Shown: in pieces, positions 63,629-64,000 of the stretch | How the letters are laid out: every line of letters begins with the position of its first letter | Position numbering within the stretch: position 1 is the first letter of the stretch | Program-made: the position numbers and the translations under genes | NCBI RefSeq assembly: GCF_039729015.1 | Contig: NZ_CP155792.1 | Coordinates: forward strand, 330,001-394,000 | Direction: 5' to 3' | DNA: 64,000 nucleotides | Source: Blastococcus sp. HT6-30 | GTDB taxonomy: Bacteria > Actinomycetota > Actinomycetes > Mycobacteriales > Geodermatophilaceae | Notes under the pieces: generated by a model | Told to the model about the DNA's origin: nothing | The model's input: only the letters and a program-made list of their open reading frames with translations | Database searches by the model: none

Positions 63629-63677
63629 GTAGTCGCTCGGCGGCCGGTGCGAGCGGGGCGCGCCGGCGGTCCCCGGC

Positions 63678-64000
63678 TCAGCCCGGGAGCTGGCCGTAGG
63701 CGTGCTCGGGCCGGAACCGGACGACCAGACGGCCCTCGGCCACCATCGCCGCCCGGTACTCGTCCCAGTCCTCGTGCTCGCCGGAGATCCCGCGGTAGTA
63801 GGCGACCAGCTCCTCGACCGCGGCGTCGTGCGGCTCCTGCGCGACCGGGGTGAGCTCGGCGGTGCCCTCGACGGCGACCCAGGTCCAGAAGTCCCGCGAC
63901 GACACGTGCAGCGTCACCCGGGGGTCCCGCCGCAGATTGCGGGTCTTGGCACGGTCGGCGGTCACCGAGATGCGGATCAGGCCGTCGTCCCAGGCGTAGC
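63678..64000 (-). CDS. PPOX-class (F420/FMN split-barrel) oxidoreductase, 5' end outside the window
   Basis: The frame is open to base 64000 and the gene begins beyond. Visible part: YAWDDGLIRISVTADRAKTRNLRRDPRVTLHV, then WTWVAVEGTAELTPV and VAYYRGISGEHEDWDEYRAAMV. The K-x2-N-L-x2-D-P-R motif is characteristic of F420-dependent pyridoxamine-oxidase-like split-barrel proteins of actinobacteria. An ATG at 63965 is internal to this domain and not the real start. Confidence 0.85.
   Translation of the reverse strand, partial: YAWDDGLIRISVTADRAKTRNLRRDPRVTLHVSSRDFWTWVAVEGTAELTPVAQEPHDAAVEELVAYYRGISGEHEDWDEYRAAMVAEGRLVVRFRPEHAYGQLPG

Noticed and set aside
60439-63699. 1086-codon frame spanning the TPM and VOC region
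   Set aside because: Only its last part is meaningful (the VOC remnant); the rest is out of frame with the TPM protein and is Arg/Gly-rich noise.

Overview
The window is very GC-rich chromosomal DNA from an actinobacterium. Codon third positions are almost all G/C, GTG and TTG starts are common, ATGA/GTGA gene overlaps are frequent, and the gene content (MarR and PucR regulators, PknB-type kinase, DUF2630, tadA with its tadA-associated gene, dnaX-ybaB-recR beside the 4.5S RNA) is actinobacterial. My impression is a member of the Geodermatophilaceae (Blastococcus/Geodermatophilus/Modestobacter type), but this is inference. I see no plasmid, phage, insertion sequence or CRISPR features.

Layout. 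1-6.3 kb: an exopolysaccharide locus with a truncated GtrA protein, a processive GT2 synthase, a GT39-like membrane glycosyltransferase, a GH6 lipoprotein glucanase and a convergent GH8 lipoprotein glucanase. 6.5-10.8 kb: PHP-domain protein, DoxX-like protein, PAP2 phosphatase, CGNR-type zinc-finger regulator and an MFS exporter. 10.8-14.0 kb: tRNA-Ser(GCT), tRNA-Arg(ACG) and a class A penicillin-binding protein with a long repetitive Pro/Thr tail. 14.2-18.9 kb: a flavin 2-hydroxyacid oxidase, a secreted mucin-like protein, MarR regulator and ThDP enzyme. 19.1-26.2 kb: a tripartite tricarboxylate transporter (two TctC, TctB, TctA) followed by a two-subunit CoA-transferase. This is followed by what looks like a decayed second copy of the same six-gene block: a TctC tail remnant, one intact TctC and a CoA-transferase tail remnant.

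26.3-37.0 kb: a tightly overlapping glycan operon that encodes GmhB (fused to a GT2 domain), GmhA and HldE, i.e. most of the ADP-heptose route, together with two GT9 heptosyltransferase-like enzymes and two other glycosyltransferases. A VWA/solute-binding hybrid lipoprotein-like gene and a UDP-glucuronate-decarboxylase-like epimerase follow on the opposite strand. The epimerase promoter region and the operon start share a palindromic sequence with identical spacing, which suggests a common regulator. 37.1-43.9 kb: a complete branched-chain amino acid type ABC importer (livK-livM-livH-livF-livG order) divergent from a PucR regulator, with a repeated 66-bp element in between. 44-49.6 kb: DUF2630, prephenate dehydrogenase, tadA region, tRNA-Ser(CGA), Ser/Thr kinase and tRNA-Ser(GGA). 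49.6-54.5 kb: EamA transporter, 4.5S SRP RNA, dnaX, ybaB, recR. 54.8-60.4 kb: an oligopeptide-type ABC importer with fused ATPases. 60.5-64 kb: Rieske protein, TPM-domain protein, a broken VOC gene and the end of an F420/FMN split-barrel protein.

The most notable points are the heptose glycan operon with its candidate shared operator, the block duplication and decay of the transporter/CoA-transferase cluster, and the duplicated element between the liv operon and pucR.
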